Of a DNA stretch of 64,000 nt, positions 15,201 to 27,697 are shown piece after piece. Each line of letters begins with the position of its first letter. Within the stretch, counting starts at the first letter, position 1. The position numbers were made by a program, and so were the translations under genes. The notes below the pieces were generated by a model. The model made no database searches. It was not told the DNA's origin and saw only the letters and a list, made by a program, of their open reading frames with translations. The DNA comes from Ascaris suum (lineage: Eukaryota; Nematoda; Chromadorea; Rhabditida; Ascarididae), in NCBI GenBank assembly GCA_013433145.1, contig CM024180.1, positions 1,054,001 through 1,118,000 of the forward strand. Direction: 5' to 3'.

Positions 15201-18200
15201 TCTCCCAATTTCTATGAATAATTTCCAACAACAAAAACACATAAAGCCATTAGCAGACGATATTTTCGTGGGAAACCTCGAAATTCCAAAACATTTCGCA
15301 ACTCTTATTTTCCTGCAAGCTTAAAACCTAATCCATGCGTAATAACCCTCGACTTTTAGATAATCTAATATTAAAATTGAAGAAAACGCAACACCTGATG
15401 AAATAAATTACTGCGAAAATACACCATCAAACGCAACTTTATTTTAATAATCTCATAGAGAGGAGCGACAATACCACCACCATAATTTACAACCGCTCAC
15501 ACAACAATTTCCACAAACAAACAACCGATTTACCACCCATGAATTAACCTACTGGTCAATCCAACTTTCTTTTCTTGTCAGAGTAACTACTCGATCGACC
15601 TTTTTCAGCATTTACCCTCCCCCTTCCTTGAATTAGTAGTAGGATTCTCCGCATTAAAGAATATACATCCTGCAACTAAAAGTCTAGAATTTTCTCCAAC
15701 AAAATCTTTCACCCAATATAAAGCTGCCGACATAACTTAGACCTCATATAAATCTTCCAATAAATATGCAAAATGCGGTAAATCAGAGGACTGAATCACT
15801 AATCGTGTTCAAAAACCTTTCATTTCAAATTCGTGGAGTTTTTTCAGAGAAGAAAAAAATCAAACTCGTAAATCTGCCAAAAATGCTACACCTGATATCA
15901 AGAAAGCAGTTCAACGATTGCCTAAAATACATCCATTATGCAAACCTGATAAAAATGATTTTCATCAATTCCACAATTCCTTCCATACATTCAATCAAAA
16001 AATGATCCAATATCCATGAAAAAACAACGCATGAAAATCCTGGAAAAATCCACCTCTATCCCTTCGTCCGTCTATACATTCAACGGGTAAACTTCAAAAA
16101 AAGAAGCGAGTAATAACTAAAAGCAAACATATGAAAATATATAAAACTGACTAGAAACAACAAGAAACTCGCAGCAATATTAACACAAAAAATTGATCCC
16201 CAATTATTCGCCATAGTCAATTTCATTCATTTTTTTCCCGATTATTCAATATCAATCCAAGCTTTCTTATATATCACAACATTTCACAGTAATTTATTCA
16301 TAATAATTCAACAAAGAGAAATTCAGAAACTGCGCTCGCCACTTAATTTCTCCAACAACTGTTACAATTCCTCAGCAGATAATTACCCATTTAATCTTGT
16401 AATAAGCGGCCGACGGATTACGGTATAAGAGAGGATAAATGAAAGAAAATTATGAATATAAGAACAGCTGAAATGAAATTTTAAACGACATGAAAATATT
16501 CAAATCGAAATAGTTTAAACCATAATAGAATTCACTCAATCAGCAATTGTAAGCGCATCAATTTCATATCACAGCTTAAACAAAGAACGGAAAAAAAGGA
16601 AAAGAGAAGGAAAAAAAGGGGGAAAAAAATATGGAGACTATAAACATAGAGATAAAGACGTACACACCACAGTGGACGACCTAAATTTAGCACCACTAAT
16701 CAGGGATGGCGATCTGGGAGTACGGTGTGGTGGGGTTGGGTGAGGTACGGAGGGAGAGGAAAGAAGTTTCCCCATGTGAAAGGTTTACCCTCCTTAACGC
16801 TAAACTATACATCATAAAATTGCACAATTCGTCCTATTTTGCTTCAATTAGCAGCCGAATATGTTACAGTATTCACGCACGATGCCTGAAACATTTCCTC
16901 GCTCTGCATCAAAATGTTGCGGCAATTTCGTACTGAATATGGATATATCTACGGGATAGAAGATAGCAAGAGTGGTCGGAAATAAAGGCGGCAGAGATGA
17001 GATCAAGGGGGGAGGGGTCGGGCAGCCGGGAAAATTAGAAAAATTCCAGAATAGAATATTTAAAAAAAAGATTGCTTGCAGAAACGATTGCATATTGAAA
17101 TTTTCATATCTTCCAGTGAATGCACCTATAATGCCTTCGTTTCTCATATCACACCTTTTACCAAATCTTTTCGCCTTTAGTCCATTCACCTTCCCATCGA
17201 AAAAAAAAAAACTAATATAAAAAAGAGTGGAAAAAAAGGAGAGAAAGAAAGAAAAGAAGCTCAAGAAACGGATCAACAGATTATCCTCGATAAATACGCT
17301 TGAAATAACTGTGTACGTATTTAAATAAATCCTATTGCCTTTCTCTATCTCAACTTCCACCACTCCTCTCATCTATCTCTCTCAATAGTCATTTGTTGTC
17401 GAGTTCTTCTCCAGGAATCCAACGACCTATCCCCTTTGCAGCAACAATATTCTCATTTATATGATCATATTGCTATTTTATCCATTTAAATGCGCTAAAA
17501 ATTAGCCACTCATATTATCCAACTTCCAAATACAATTCCACACGCACATTTAATCCGACGAATTTTTATGCGTCTATCTATGGATCAAATTTTTGCGTAA
17601 CATTTCACGTGTAAACAACGGCATACCTTTAAAAATTGTGCGCAAATTATTTTCAAACATATTTTCCCACTCAAATTGTCACCAATTTTACATCACCATC
17701 TTATAACTACCTTTATCCCTTTCGCATATTCCTCCCGTGCCACGCTCTCTATGAATCTCCGGCTGGAAAGTGCAGGAAGTGAAGGGACGGGAAAGTGAAA
17801 CGATGGGAGAAGAAAACAGAAAGGAAAAATAAAAATATGACGTAGCAAAACGTTTGCCCAAAAACGAAGAAAAACAGAAATGCTCCGGTCACAACAAGCT
17901 ACAAAACCCCGTTTCACATCAAAACAGTCGAAATTCTTCCCAAATCCAAAGGCAATGATGCGTGCCTATGACAGCCACAGTATAACACCGCCAACTTCCT
18001 CTATCAATTAATCCGCCTCTAGCATCTGCAATGAACTCGCATTGCAGTAATCTACGAAGAAGGGTACACCTCAATACCTCCTGCCAGCCCTTCCCCATCC
18101 TCAAGCCCCCACTTCCGAATATTGCCGGAAGGGATGTTACAGAATTAATACTACAACGGAATCATTCCCACATCTTCCCTGAACAACATGTTTATGCGAG

Positions 18201-20613
18201 ATCATAAAACCATATAGACAATCACGCATTTTCCACTGAGCATCATATCAAGCAATAGCTTTGACAATTTCGAAAAAATTAACAAATATGAAACGAATGC
18301 ACACAATAAAGTATTAGAAAATCGAAAATACATAGCATTTTTCCTTTTATAATCATTAAAATTCATATGCTTCTATATGGAAATAACGCAACGATTGAAT
18401 TTATAAATGACACCAAAAAAAATTGCACCAGATTCTCGAAATTAAAAAAAATAATCCGAATGACTAAAAAAACTTCCCAAAAGAACTTTCCATAAAGCTT
18501 GACGAAATTATTGCTTCGTGAAGAAAAAAAATTTCTTTCAATTCACCACATAAACAATGCAACAACCAACTTAAGCTTATCATCTTTAGCAAATAAAAGA
18601 AGACGAAACTCCCCTCGCCCTCCAAAAAAAAACCCATTTGTCAATCCACAGATTCCGTGCAATCCAACTGTTAGTGGTATTTTTATATCCTGCGACCATA
18701 AGGATATCTAAAGATATAAAGGTATCTACAGTCACTTAAAATACACTCGCTTACCCTTATTCACCGATCCGACATCCACAGACTTTGCAAATAAATGCAG
18801 AACTAATCAACGCTTTTCACCTAATTAGTGTGAAGGGAAAACGCATATTATTATAGAACTTCCTAAGAAAGTATTCAGCACTTTCGTCTCAATTCGCGCC
18901 GCAATATCACTTTTTTCAATACCACTAACGATATTACTCCAGAAAAGGGCCAACAAAATTCCCTTCATTTGCATATTACCTATATGCAAAATAGAAGATT
19001 TAAAACTATTTAAAGAGTGTTGAACAAATAAACTCAACGAATTGTATCAAACCACTTCTGAATCTACTTTTTATTCCCAAGAAAATTATTCACTTCTTTT
19101 GCATCCCAAGAAATCTGCAATAAAAGTGAAAAATATCTGCACGAATTTCATCGAAACTATTCGCATTTCCAAGAGAAAAAAAAACTCGAAGACTGGGCAC
19201 AAATGAACGCTGGAACTGAAAGCCAGCGTAAGCAAAATAGCTAACATAATTCACAGCGTCCGAGAGGGATCAGAAGTGAGTAAAGAATCAGCGAACGTTG
19301 CCTGATTTAGGTAAAGAGGAATTTACTTGGAGGGTGAAGGGAAAACCGGGTCTCTGTTCTCCCAGAAACCTCAACCGTACTAACTGCGAAGAAAGAAGGA
19401 AAAACAACGGAAAGGGGTTGTACCTAGGTGATTTTTGTTAAAATATTCAACAATTAAAACCTGCATAATCTATTATAACCTAAGGTTTTACGTAGTCACA
19501 AGTCAATCTAAACAAGCGATGACCTCTTGAATCTCTTGAAACGACATATGCAACCAACATCCCCAATTGCTCTAGTAAACAACAGAACTTTAACTGAGGA
19601 ATTTAGAGAATTGAGAGTTTCATTTGCCTATAACTGATAAAGATAAGACAGATAAAAAAAATAAACCTAGAGGGCAATAGCATTTTCATTTTCACCCCAT
19701 CAAAAAAAAACAACTGCAATCCTACCATTTTCCTGTTTTTCCTCACCCTCTCCCCCTCTCACCTTTCCAATCAGTTAAATACTAACTTATGGATTATCAA
19801 TACCTGAGCTGTTGTTGAGAATTTTGATCAAGAATGTAACCATCACAGATAATAGTACATAACGCGCCATATCGCCCTATTCTGTTTCGCGCCCACTTAA
19901 CACAATAAACTTTTGAAGGGGTATAGAGTGACATATAATATATGGAATGAATGGGGAAGCACATTAGAAGATTCCGCAAGGTACGTGCTTTCCTCGAATT
20001 TTGCTGAACAGATCGAACCATTGTGTAAACCCACAAAAAAAAGAAAAAAAAAACCAGTCAGTCGACAACAATACCAACAGATGAGTTGAACAATGAGTCT
20101 TTTTGCAACAACGTGTTAAGCAGGGGGCAACATGGTCATACAGTTAAGTTCCATACCTTTTCGAGCACAATTTTCTTCAAAAAATATATATGAATACGTT
20201 TAACGTGGACTCGAGAAGAATCCTTTGCATCAATCATGCAATAGATTTCAAAAAAAAAAAAAAAAACTGAGATTAAAATTCCACCATACAGACGCATCAT
20301 AGCAGGCGCATCTGTCACCGTATCGCTGAAGAATCTCAAACAGTATTCAGAGGAGCACCACTCTACAAATGAGTTCTGATGGAAAACTCGATCACTTTCC
20401 GAGATGGAACCTAGGGGATTATACAATGACAAAATCACTAAAATGTAGAATGAGCAAATCAGCATACACACTCAAACCTTTTTATGTATCCCCGTTTCCA
20501 AAATGAATGCACAAGAATTGAATTGAACAATTCAATTGGATTTCATAAGCACTAACCCTGATTTGACTTTTGAGCTGCTCGGCCTCTTGCCTCAGTTGAT
20601 CCAGCTCGCTCAT
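2158..20613 (-). CDS. gpb-1: G-protein beta subunit gene, 5' part (two coding exons; 3' part outside window)
   Basis: Encodes the beta subunit of heterotrimeric G proteins, a seven-bladed WD40 propeller that pairs with a gamma subunit at the inner face of the plasma membrane and couples receptors to effectors. Only the first 89 of about 340 residues are here: exon 1 (20557-20613, residues 1-19) and exon 2 (2158-2367, residues 20-89), joined in phase 0 across an 18,189-bp intron. Residues 1 to about 40 form the N-terminal helix that makes a coiled coil with gamma. From about residue 45 the first WD40 blade begins, with [11 protein letters not shown] and ending in VWD. I searched both strands of 1-2157 for the next block (expected to start V-H-A-I-P-L) and did not find it, so the gene runs off the left edge. 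Identification is from recall of the very conserved family; closest to nematode GPB-1. Confidence 0.96.
5374..5518. repeat. Palindromic AT-rich element between direct repeats
   Basis: About 145 bp bounded by near-identical 20-bp direct repeats (core GTCCTTAAATTT) at 5374-5393 and 5499-5518. Inside are nested inverted repeats, including TTCACTAAT…ATTAGTGAA, and repeated ATTCACTAATAT motifs. Confidence 0.8.
12124..12216. repeat. (TA)n microsatellite
   Basis: About 92 bp of uninterrupted TA units within gpb-1 intron 1. Confidence 0.98.
14318..14336. repeat. C homopolymer, one of a family of similar runs
   Basis: A 19-C run. Similar C runs of 14-19 bp occur on the plus strand at 13594-13607, 24268-24284, 27504-27519, 56049-56065 and 60735-60753. 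Confidence 0.95.
20557..20613 (-). CDS. gpb-1: gpb-1 coding exon 1 (start codon and N-terminal helix)
   Basis: The start codon is at 20613-20611 and 19 codons read [19 protein letters not shown], the family's conserved N-terminus, so the start is certain. The exon ends in phase 0 before a GTTAGT donor at 20556. The ATG is preceded by a short GC-rich leader; a possible 3' splice site lies at 20630/20629 but has a poor pyrimidine tract, so a 5'UTR intron is only a possibility. Confidence 0.96.
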
Positions 20614-20879
20614 CCCGGCTGCGAGAGTGCTAGTCGTCTATCCCGTTCTCCCAATATTCCAACAACAGTCGGCGTTCTTCAAAACTTCCAAAGAAAATAC
20701 CACCGATTGACCGAACTTTCGCCAAACCTTTCAATAAAATTTGGCCACAAAAATACAGCGGTGTTTAGATGAATAGTAACGATATATAATAGTTAAAATA
20801 CAACCAAAGTTTTTTGATGACTGCAATTGCACCCACACACACAGAACAGCTTCAACAGAACTGTTATGTACTGGCAGTA

Positions 20880-22200
20880 AATTCGAGAGGAGTAACGGCT
20901 AACTAAGCGAGCAATCGTTGCGCACTCACGCACTCGCTTCTCGATGACGACGGCTCTTGTTGACAGTCAGCTGTCGTAATGCTCGTAAGGATCTAAATAG
21001 ATGATAGTGGCTTGCATACGGTGTGCTGTTCACAAAATAAAGCACCGGACGTTGGGCAGATATACGGCCACTTGTAATAGGTGCAAAACAATTGGCGGAT
21101 ATATGGCAAACGTTGATGGGGAGGTGGTGTTGCGTTGCGCCACCGGATGGACGACTGTTGCTTAGGGTTGCCGACAGATGCTCGTTGCGCAGCGTTGCAG
21201 TGTGCTTCTGTTGTGCTACGACTACGACGACGGCGACCACGACGACAACGACGACGATGAAACCGACTAGGACGAGAAGACAACGCGACGCACGCTCGGT
21301 CACGGAACACACGCGCTTCGCGGTTGCTCCCCAATACGATCCTCTGCCTAATCTGCGGACGCTGAAGTGCTCTTTTGCCGACTCTTTGCTATCTGCTACT
21401 CTCTCATTGCATACACAAATCAGCCTACACCCTCGACGGTTTGTCTCAACAATATGTATTTGTGAATCTTTTCTCAACTCTCGACTGCACTCTCCTCAAT
21501 CCACATACTCTCTCTTATGCAGCATTTATATCTTTGTAAAAGAGCAATAATAATGCGGTGGGATGTCGTGTTTTCTCTGACTTCAACTCGTAATGATGAT
21601 CACAGCGATACGCATAAAGCATTCAACATCAGACGATAAAGGAAATAAGAGAGAGTATAGAAGTGACAAGTCAGAGATTTACGCTCACGCGAATCGTTGT
21701 GGGATGTGCGTGCGCGGCGCGCAATCATCCTCCTATAGGAATATAGTGCTGCAATAGAGAGAGAGGATGTGCCCAATGCTATTGAGTTACGAGTTTTATC
21801 GATTTTGTTTTGTATGTGTGCTGTGCAGTGATGTTGGTGGTGCTCTGACAAAAAGGCGCTCTCAATGGGTGAGCCTTTAACGCTCCTCCTACTCGTCAGC
21901 CGGCTGGCTCGTATTATTGGTCGACTGGATGGATAGATGCTCGTGCTTGTGCTAGTGCTGTTGTTGCTGCAACTAGATGGTGGAAGAGAAGGCAACAGAA
22001 AAGCCGTCTGCCACTAGGCTGCCTCATTTTGCTATTGCCGCAACTAGGCTGGCTGGCTGGTTGCATGGCTGCTGCCTCAGCAAAGCGTCCCTCGACGACG
22101 GGAGGGCACACGAGCACGCAACGACCACATTCGAGGGACTGGCTCTCTCTCAATGATGCATAACTCCCTCTTTCATCTCTCATACCCTTTGGTCCGCATC
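20880..22200 (-). promoter_or_regulatory. gpb-1: GC-richer 5' region of gpb-1 (probable promoter and leader)
   Basis: This block is clearly richer in GC and CpG than its surroundings and lies 0.3-1.6 kb upstream of the gpb-1 start codon. That is the usual position for a promoter and 5' untranslated exon. It contains an ACG/CGA-type trinucleotide run at about 21219-21260. That run creates long but repetitive frames on both strands: a 183-residue minus frame with runs of Val at 20926-21477, and a 152-residue plus frame with runs of Thr. Neither resembles a protein family, and their amino-acid runs mirror the repeat. A GTGAGT donor near 20938 could end a non-coding first exon. Promoter identity is inference from position and composition. 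Confidence 0.5.
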
Positions 22201-22467
22201 CATTCATATCATGCAAACCCGTTATGTCTACCTAGTTCCTTCCCATCCACTATACACTTTATTACTGCTCCACCAAAAATGCTTCAGCAGTCATACCTTA
22301 TGACATCATTACCAGGTGGGAAGGGGTTGCGATAGTGAGGGCAACTTTCAAGAATCACATCCCTGACCCTCAGAAAATATTGACTCATTGCCTTCATTCG
22401 CTACGAGCAAGAACTTTGGGACCGCACTACAGATGGCAGCCCCGAATCACTGTTCTCCTGCCTTTCC

Positions 22468-22650
22468 TCAGGTACACATGAGGAAGCGACAAGTCGAAAA
22501 TGACGAAATGTTACGCGTTACATCATGCAGGTCTTCTACACCTTTCCTAATATTCCATATTTCTGTAGCCCAGACCGGTACTATTACCTCATCGTGAACT
22601 CTACCATTTAACCTTAAATAAAACCCCCGTGGATCTTAAATTTCCCACGA
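22468..22650 (-). mobile_element. Degraded RTE-type non-LTR retrotransposon, RT C-terminal fragment
   Basis: The minus frame 22620-22468 reads YLRLNGRVHDEVIVPVW and then ATEIWNIRKGVEDLHDVTRN before a stop. This follows the segment just after the reverse transcriptase domain of RTE-clade elements, typically L-K-G-R-V-Y then a hydrophobic stretch, E-T-W-x-L-R, a V-E-D block and R-N/S-I. Upstream in the same frame (to about 22650) the pattern continues but has stop codons, so this is a dead fragment. Assignment is from recall of the family pattern, not a search. Confidence 0.55.
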
Positions 22651-23076
22651 GCTTCTGCGGTGATGTCAAATAGGAGTGCTTACTGAAGCGTGGATTATCT
22701 TGCATCTAGAATCCTAGCAACGTACAATGGGAGTATTTAGGATTTCAGAGGATACAGCAATCCCTCACATAAAATTACGGTGTTCATCGAAGCAGGTTTT
22801 TTATTGTCTCCGAAATTTCGGCACGAAGGAGCAAACTGCAAAAAAATTTTTTCTATTATTCGAGAAAGGGCCTATACCTTTCCCTCCACCAGCCTTCCCC
22901 CTACTCCACATTTAAAAAAGCAAAACAATGAACACCCTCCCACATATTTTTACCCACCCTCCACTCTCACCCAAAATGCACAACTTGTGCAATCTTTTAC
23001 TATTTACTCACGTAACAAAACCACTATTGGAAATTCTACAAAGATTGAAGGATATTACAAATAAATAAAAATACCA

Positions 23077-23134
23077 GGAAGCTTCCTGAGATGGTCACTT
23101 CCTGAGATGGAAGCTTCCTGAGATGGTCACTTCC
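23077..23134. repeat. 16-bp tandem repeat, about 3.6 copies
   Basis: The core CTTCCTGAGATGG occurs three times at 16-bp spacing with alternating flanks (GC…TC, AC…AA). The alternate copies also create the palindrome GGAAGCTTCC twice. Confidence 0.93.
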
Positions 23135-25225
23135 ACGACGGTCAGTAAGAACACTAGCCGGAAAAATGTCTCTTCATTTTCACATATATTTTTCCTACTC
23201 GAAAATGTGTGAGTTCAGTTTATATCCGCATCATTGCAAATCATAACTAAGCTTTACGACATGAAAAAATCTCAATCATTTCGCTGCTCGTGTTGACTAT
23301 GGAAAAAAAAATTTTAGTACTCCTTTAAAAGCAATTAAACTAAACATTAATAAATAAATAACGCCAATATTCAGCTTCTCTCAACTAAAAATTATTTGCA
23401 ATCGATCAGAAAAATTAAATCAGACGCTCGAAAAATTCAAATCTGATATCGCAATATAAATCTTTTGCGCAATTACAGAACACTGAAATTTGCATATTTC
23501 AGTCTTTTTTTTAAAATGTATTTCTCTTGAAATTAATCAAAAACCCGCCCACCAAAAAACTTCTTCAAGTCATTAGATTACCAGCTTAATTACTAGTTCT
23601 CCAGAAATTTCCATTGATTCTATCGTATGCCGGAAATTCCGTCTGGGACTCAATAAGCCATCAAATTAGCCCAGCTTAACCCCTCTCCGCCCAACAAACA
23701 AACTCAGCGACAATTGAAGTCTCGTTGACAAAATCAACAATAATGCTGCATAAAAAAAGCACTAAATCCCTTTTTTTGCTTTACGTGAATCTCTCGAACT
23801 TCCCAGACGGCAAAAACCTCAACTCTCTCATTCCATTTTTTTCCGGGTAAAAAAAAGAAAAGATCTACAAAAAAAAAGGTTTAAAGATCTACAAAAATAA
23901 ACGGCATACTGACGAATAGCTATAATAAATCCAAGTAACTAAGTTCAAAAACTAACTGCAATCATCAGATATCTTCAACTAACGAAGTAACACATGAGGG
24001 CTTCAGAAAAAGTTCAAAACAATTTAGTTCTCTCACTGAAGTGTCCAGGAAGAACAATTTTTGCCGATCGAGAGCTCATTTGCAAACTAATATTAGTGAT
24101 GGAAGTGGCGACGGGAATCAGAACCGCCGTTTGTGATATATGATACAATTGTTCCATTTAGCGACTCTCCCACAGGAAGTTTATATCCGCCTATGAACGC
24201 ATGAAATTCTCTTATTTTACCGGTCGCTCCCGTCACACCAATAAAGTCTCTTCTTTCCTACCAGCAGCCCCCCCCCCCCCCCCCTCTAGTCTGAAGTGCT
24301 AGGCAAACTAACGGCAACCATCAGATGTCTTCAACTAACGAAAGAGGGCTTCAGAAATAACTCAACAAATATTTAAGCGTTGTAGTACCATAGGAAAGAT
24401 CGCAACTTGGAAAAAATGGGGAAATCCCAACAATAACACCGAGAATAGAGCAACAGCGGAGGAAATAACTGTTTTCCACAGATCAAACGTCTACGAAACA
24501 GCACCATCGCATCAAATATATTTCAAATTTTAGCTATGAATCTAAAGAAAGGATTCTTATGCTTGCTCTTCCCCTTGGATAAAGCCCTACTTCCTAGCTG
24601 TAGAGTAAGAGCAAGAAAAGAAATTCCACTATCACGATCATACATCTACAATATTAATAAAAAATAGCTCAGCTATGAGTGAATCATCGAATACGTAAAT
24701 ATGTCTATATTAGCATCATTAATAAACTCTACTTTCAGCTTCTATCCAACAATTTCTTTGAAAACATTTTATTTTATCTGCGGTTTTCGATCCTCAATAT
24801 TATATAACTGCTACTGCTAGTAAACTAATAAATGAAGGCTCTGACGCAGAAATTATTCGGTGACCTTCATAACGCCAACTGCTAAACGTTGGTTTTAAAG
24901 GTAAGCGAAACAGGTGTATATAACCATCTCTATCCCACCTTTCCACTTCCTATTATATACTAGGAGCATTCTGCTCCTTAATAGTTTCATAAGTGGAATG
25001 TTATATTTGTTAGTTTTTTGCTTCAAAACTTGAAATATTCAACCAAAATTCTGCTCTAATGCTCTCCTCCCATTCGAGTGGGTTTAACCCCATGGGCACA
25101 AAAATCCATTTAACGTTTACGTACCGTAAATTCCTCACAGTTTCGTATTGCAATCACGGATAATATCATTTAACAACGAATTTTTTACATGGCCCTTATA
25201 ATCAATCAGTTCGATCGTTGGACAA

Positions 25226-25226
<1 letters not shown>

Positions 25227-25295
<69 letters not shown>
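25227..25295. repeat. (TA)n microsatellite
   Basis: About 69 bp of TA units upstream of gpb-1. Confidence 0.98.
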
Positions 25296-25297
<2 letters not shown>

Positions 25298-26163
25298 TTA
25301 CTTCATCAAATCGATTAATGCCCAGCTGCTTAGCAACTGTGCTACCTACCATCATTCAAGCCAAGTAATATTGACGACAAATATGAATAAAAAATCAGTG
25401 CATAAATGTGGTGTATTACGTTGTTGTTGATAGTAAGTTCATGCCTACAAGGAAAGTCGTTAGCTCATAGAACGAAGTCGTGAACTTCGCGCATTTTGCT
25501 TTCTTATCTCTTATTACCTCTAGCTTCGAAACGAAGGTAAAAAAATAGCCTTTCTCTATCCCAGTCGATGTTCCGATACACTCGTTCAACACGCTAGATA
25601 GACTGTCTTCCTATCTTTGAGCCAGCCGTGGATGAACTACGAAGACCTTACGGATGGATGCAGTACTAGCAACGATGGCTTAGCAACTATCGCGTTGAAC
25701 TGGCACACTCTCTCCTCTCATAAGAAAATAGCAAATTTTAAACAGTACTTCAGTATTTCATGTTCTAAACAATCTATCTTGAAATATAAGCATTAAAAAA
25801 AATGAAATCATGGAGCATAAAAGGATCGTTTAGAGCCAGGATCTGGGAAGAGAGAGGAGGGGAGGGCACATCGAGCAACCACAGGTCGATACTAGTCATC
25901 AAGGATGACGATACGAATATATCTCAAATATTCCAGAAAAGCTTTATCACTAAGAGCGTACAGGCGATAAAAAAAACTCGTATACTCATTTTTACCAATG
26001 TTTTCTTGCTATCAGTGTGCGGCAGGAAAGGTGGAAGGGAGGGGTAGGTGGAAGCAGCTGAGGCAAGAATTCTTGACTTCTTTTCCCTCCCTGACACCCT
26101 CCTTATAACAACATAATCATGTGATTTATTGTGATAATGAATTCACGAAACAGGATTACTTAC

Positions 26164-26360
26164 AAGTTTCTCCAGTCAGGTGACAGGTGGATGGTCCACA
26201 ATCTCGTGGCTTCGTTAAGTGCAACAATTACCCACAAGACAAGAGTGTCGCCGTTGAAATGCACACCGCAACCCCCTTGACAGTACTGACGTCCTTCTCT
26301 CCAAAACACTTCTGGCTGTCGACTCGGTTAGAGGGTACCTGAGATCGGTTGACTGCACTC
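26164..26360 (-). ncRNA. Possible spliced non-coding (5' leader or lncRNA) exon
   Basis: On the minus strand a 197-bp GC-richer segment is bounded by a strong acceptor (TTATTGTTTGCAG) and a strong donor (CTT then GTAAGTAAT). All three minus frames contain stops before the donor, so it cannot be an internal coding exon. It could be a 5' untranslated exon of gpb-1, 5.6 kb upstream of its start codon, or part of another transcript. On the plus strand the same block holds a 53-codon open frame beginning about 26183 (…QSRGFVKCNNYPQDK…) that I do not recognise. Confidence 0.3.
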
Positions 26361-27659
26361 CTGCAAACAATAACGCAATCACTAGTCAGTGCAGATAAAG
26401 GATGATATAGGAGTCTCGTGAATCCTTTTCTAAACGACCAACTCCTCTGAGTCCTTCCTTCTCTACTACATAAAGCCAGAAAATGGTGGCGATTCTGCGT
26501 TTCATGCAGCTTACATTACTAAATTATGCACAAAACATAGAATGTTTCTTCACGAATTTTCAAGTATGACTATAACCGATAGAGGTTAAGTTGATAGATA
26601 CACAAATATGCTTTCAATTTCTCTACATGACATTTTCCTTCCAGACTGTGCCTTTTAAAATCTAACTAATGGTGCCACCTGTAAATCCCATCCATTGTAC
26701 TATACGTATTGCTCCTGCGATAACACTTTTATAGAGTACAACGAGGAGCGGAAGAGATTTTTAATGCTCCAATATGCTCCTCTGATAAACCATCTAACTT
26801 TGATTATCCCAAAGTTCCATCATGATTATCTTAATCTTCCCTCACCTCTTTCTTTTTTCCTGAAAATATCCCACGGGAAAATTTATCAAAACACTAAAAA
26901 AAGGGGAAAAAAAATGGACTTTTGAAACGAATTCCTTTAGCTCAGTGGCGCTTCTGAAATTCACACCACAATTGTGGAAGAAGAAAAAATGCAGATTGAA
27001 AAATGCGTCAACCGATACGATCGACTTAAAAAGTCGAGGGACCTCACAGACTGCAACGGGTACACCAAAAGCTTCCAGAAGGCGTAAAAATTATTTGTAA
27101 CGCAAAACAGAAAATATTTACTGCATTGTCTTTAATAAGTAAAGTAACCTAGTTGAAGTAAACTCGAATGACGTCATTACTAATACTCCCAACTGAAACC
27201 CTACAGAACAACCAATAAAACCCCACAGAGTTTTATTAAGCAACGTGAAGGAGGCGGGTGAACCCATCTTCCCAAAACAAACCATCAAAATGATCTTTTG
27301 TGGAAGAATTAAAGAAGAGAAACCACTAAATGATCGGAAATAAAATACACACAAATAGGCCCTTTGCCTCTACACTGAACTACGCAAAACGCTCTCGAAA
27401 TAATTTTCTGCGATAAAAAAATACTGCGCAAACGAGGTATACAGGGTTTCAATTCTTTAGTGACCAACTATCTCCCTTTACCCCAACCCCTTCCCTCTCC
27501 CCTCCCCCCCCCCCCCCCCATTAAGATGAAAAGCTTCTCATATAAAACATATAAAATAAAAGCGATCGAATATGAACCAAAATGTTAAAAAGAGAGCCCA
27601 AATAAAAATCAAAATGACAAATGGGAGAAATTGCTTAATATTATTGATCAAATGTATTT

Positions 27660-27697
27660 CAGGTTTAATAACCTGGAATTCCAGGTTATCAAACCTG
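27660..27697. repeat. 38-bp near-perfect palindrome
   Basis: The left arm CAGGTTTAATAACCTGGAA pairs with the right arm TTCCAGGTTATCAAACCTG with one mismatch and no loop; the centre is GGAATTCC. Confidence 0.95.

Larger units (their letters stand above)
2368..20556 (-). other. gpb-1: gpb-1 intron 1, 18.2 kb
   Basis: Bounded by a GTTAGT donor and a TTTAAG acceptor. On the plus strand it is strongly A- and C-rich, so the transcribed sense strand is T- and G-rich, as in transcription-associated strand asymmetry. Contents that can be named: an AT-rich palindromic element at 5374-5518, a G-rich quadruplex-like run near 9388-9413, a (TA)n array at 12124-12216, C runs at 13594-13607 and 14318-14336, and many A runs. 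A somewhat GC-richer patch at about 6.6-7.1 kb could be an intronic control element but has no recognised motif. No convincing gene on either strand. Confidence 0.85.

Noticed and set aside
16848..17372. A 174-residue minus-strand open frame
   Set aside because: Dominated by Phe, Ser and Leu from A/G-rich plus-strand DNA, with no domain; it lies inside gpb-1 intron 1.
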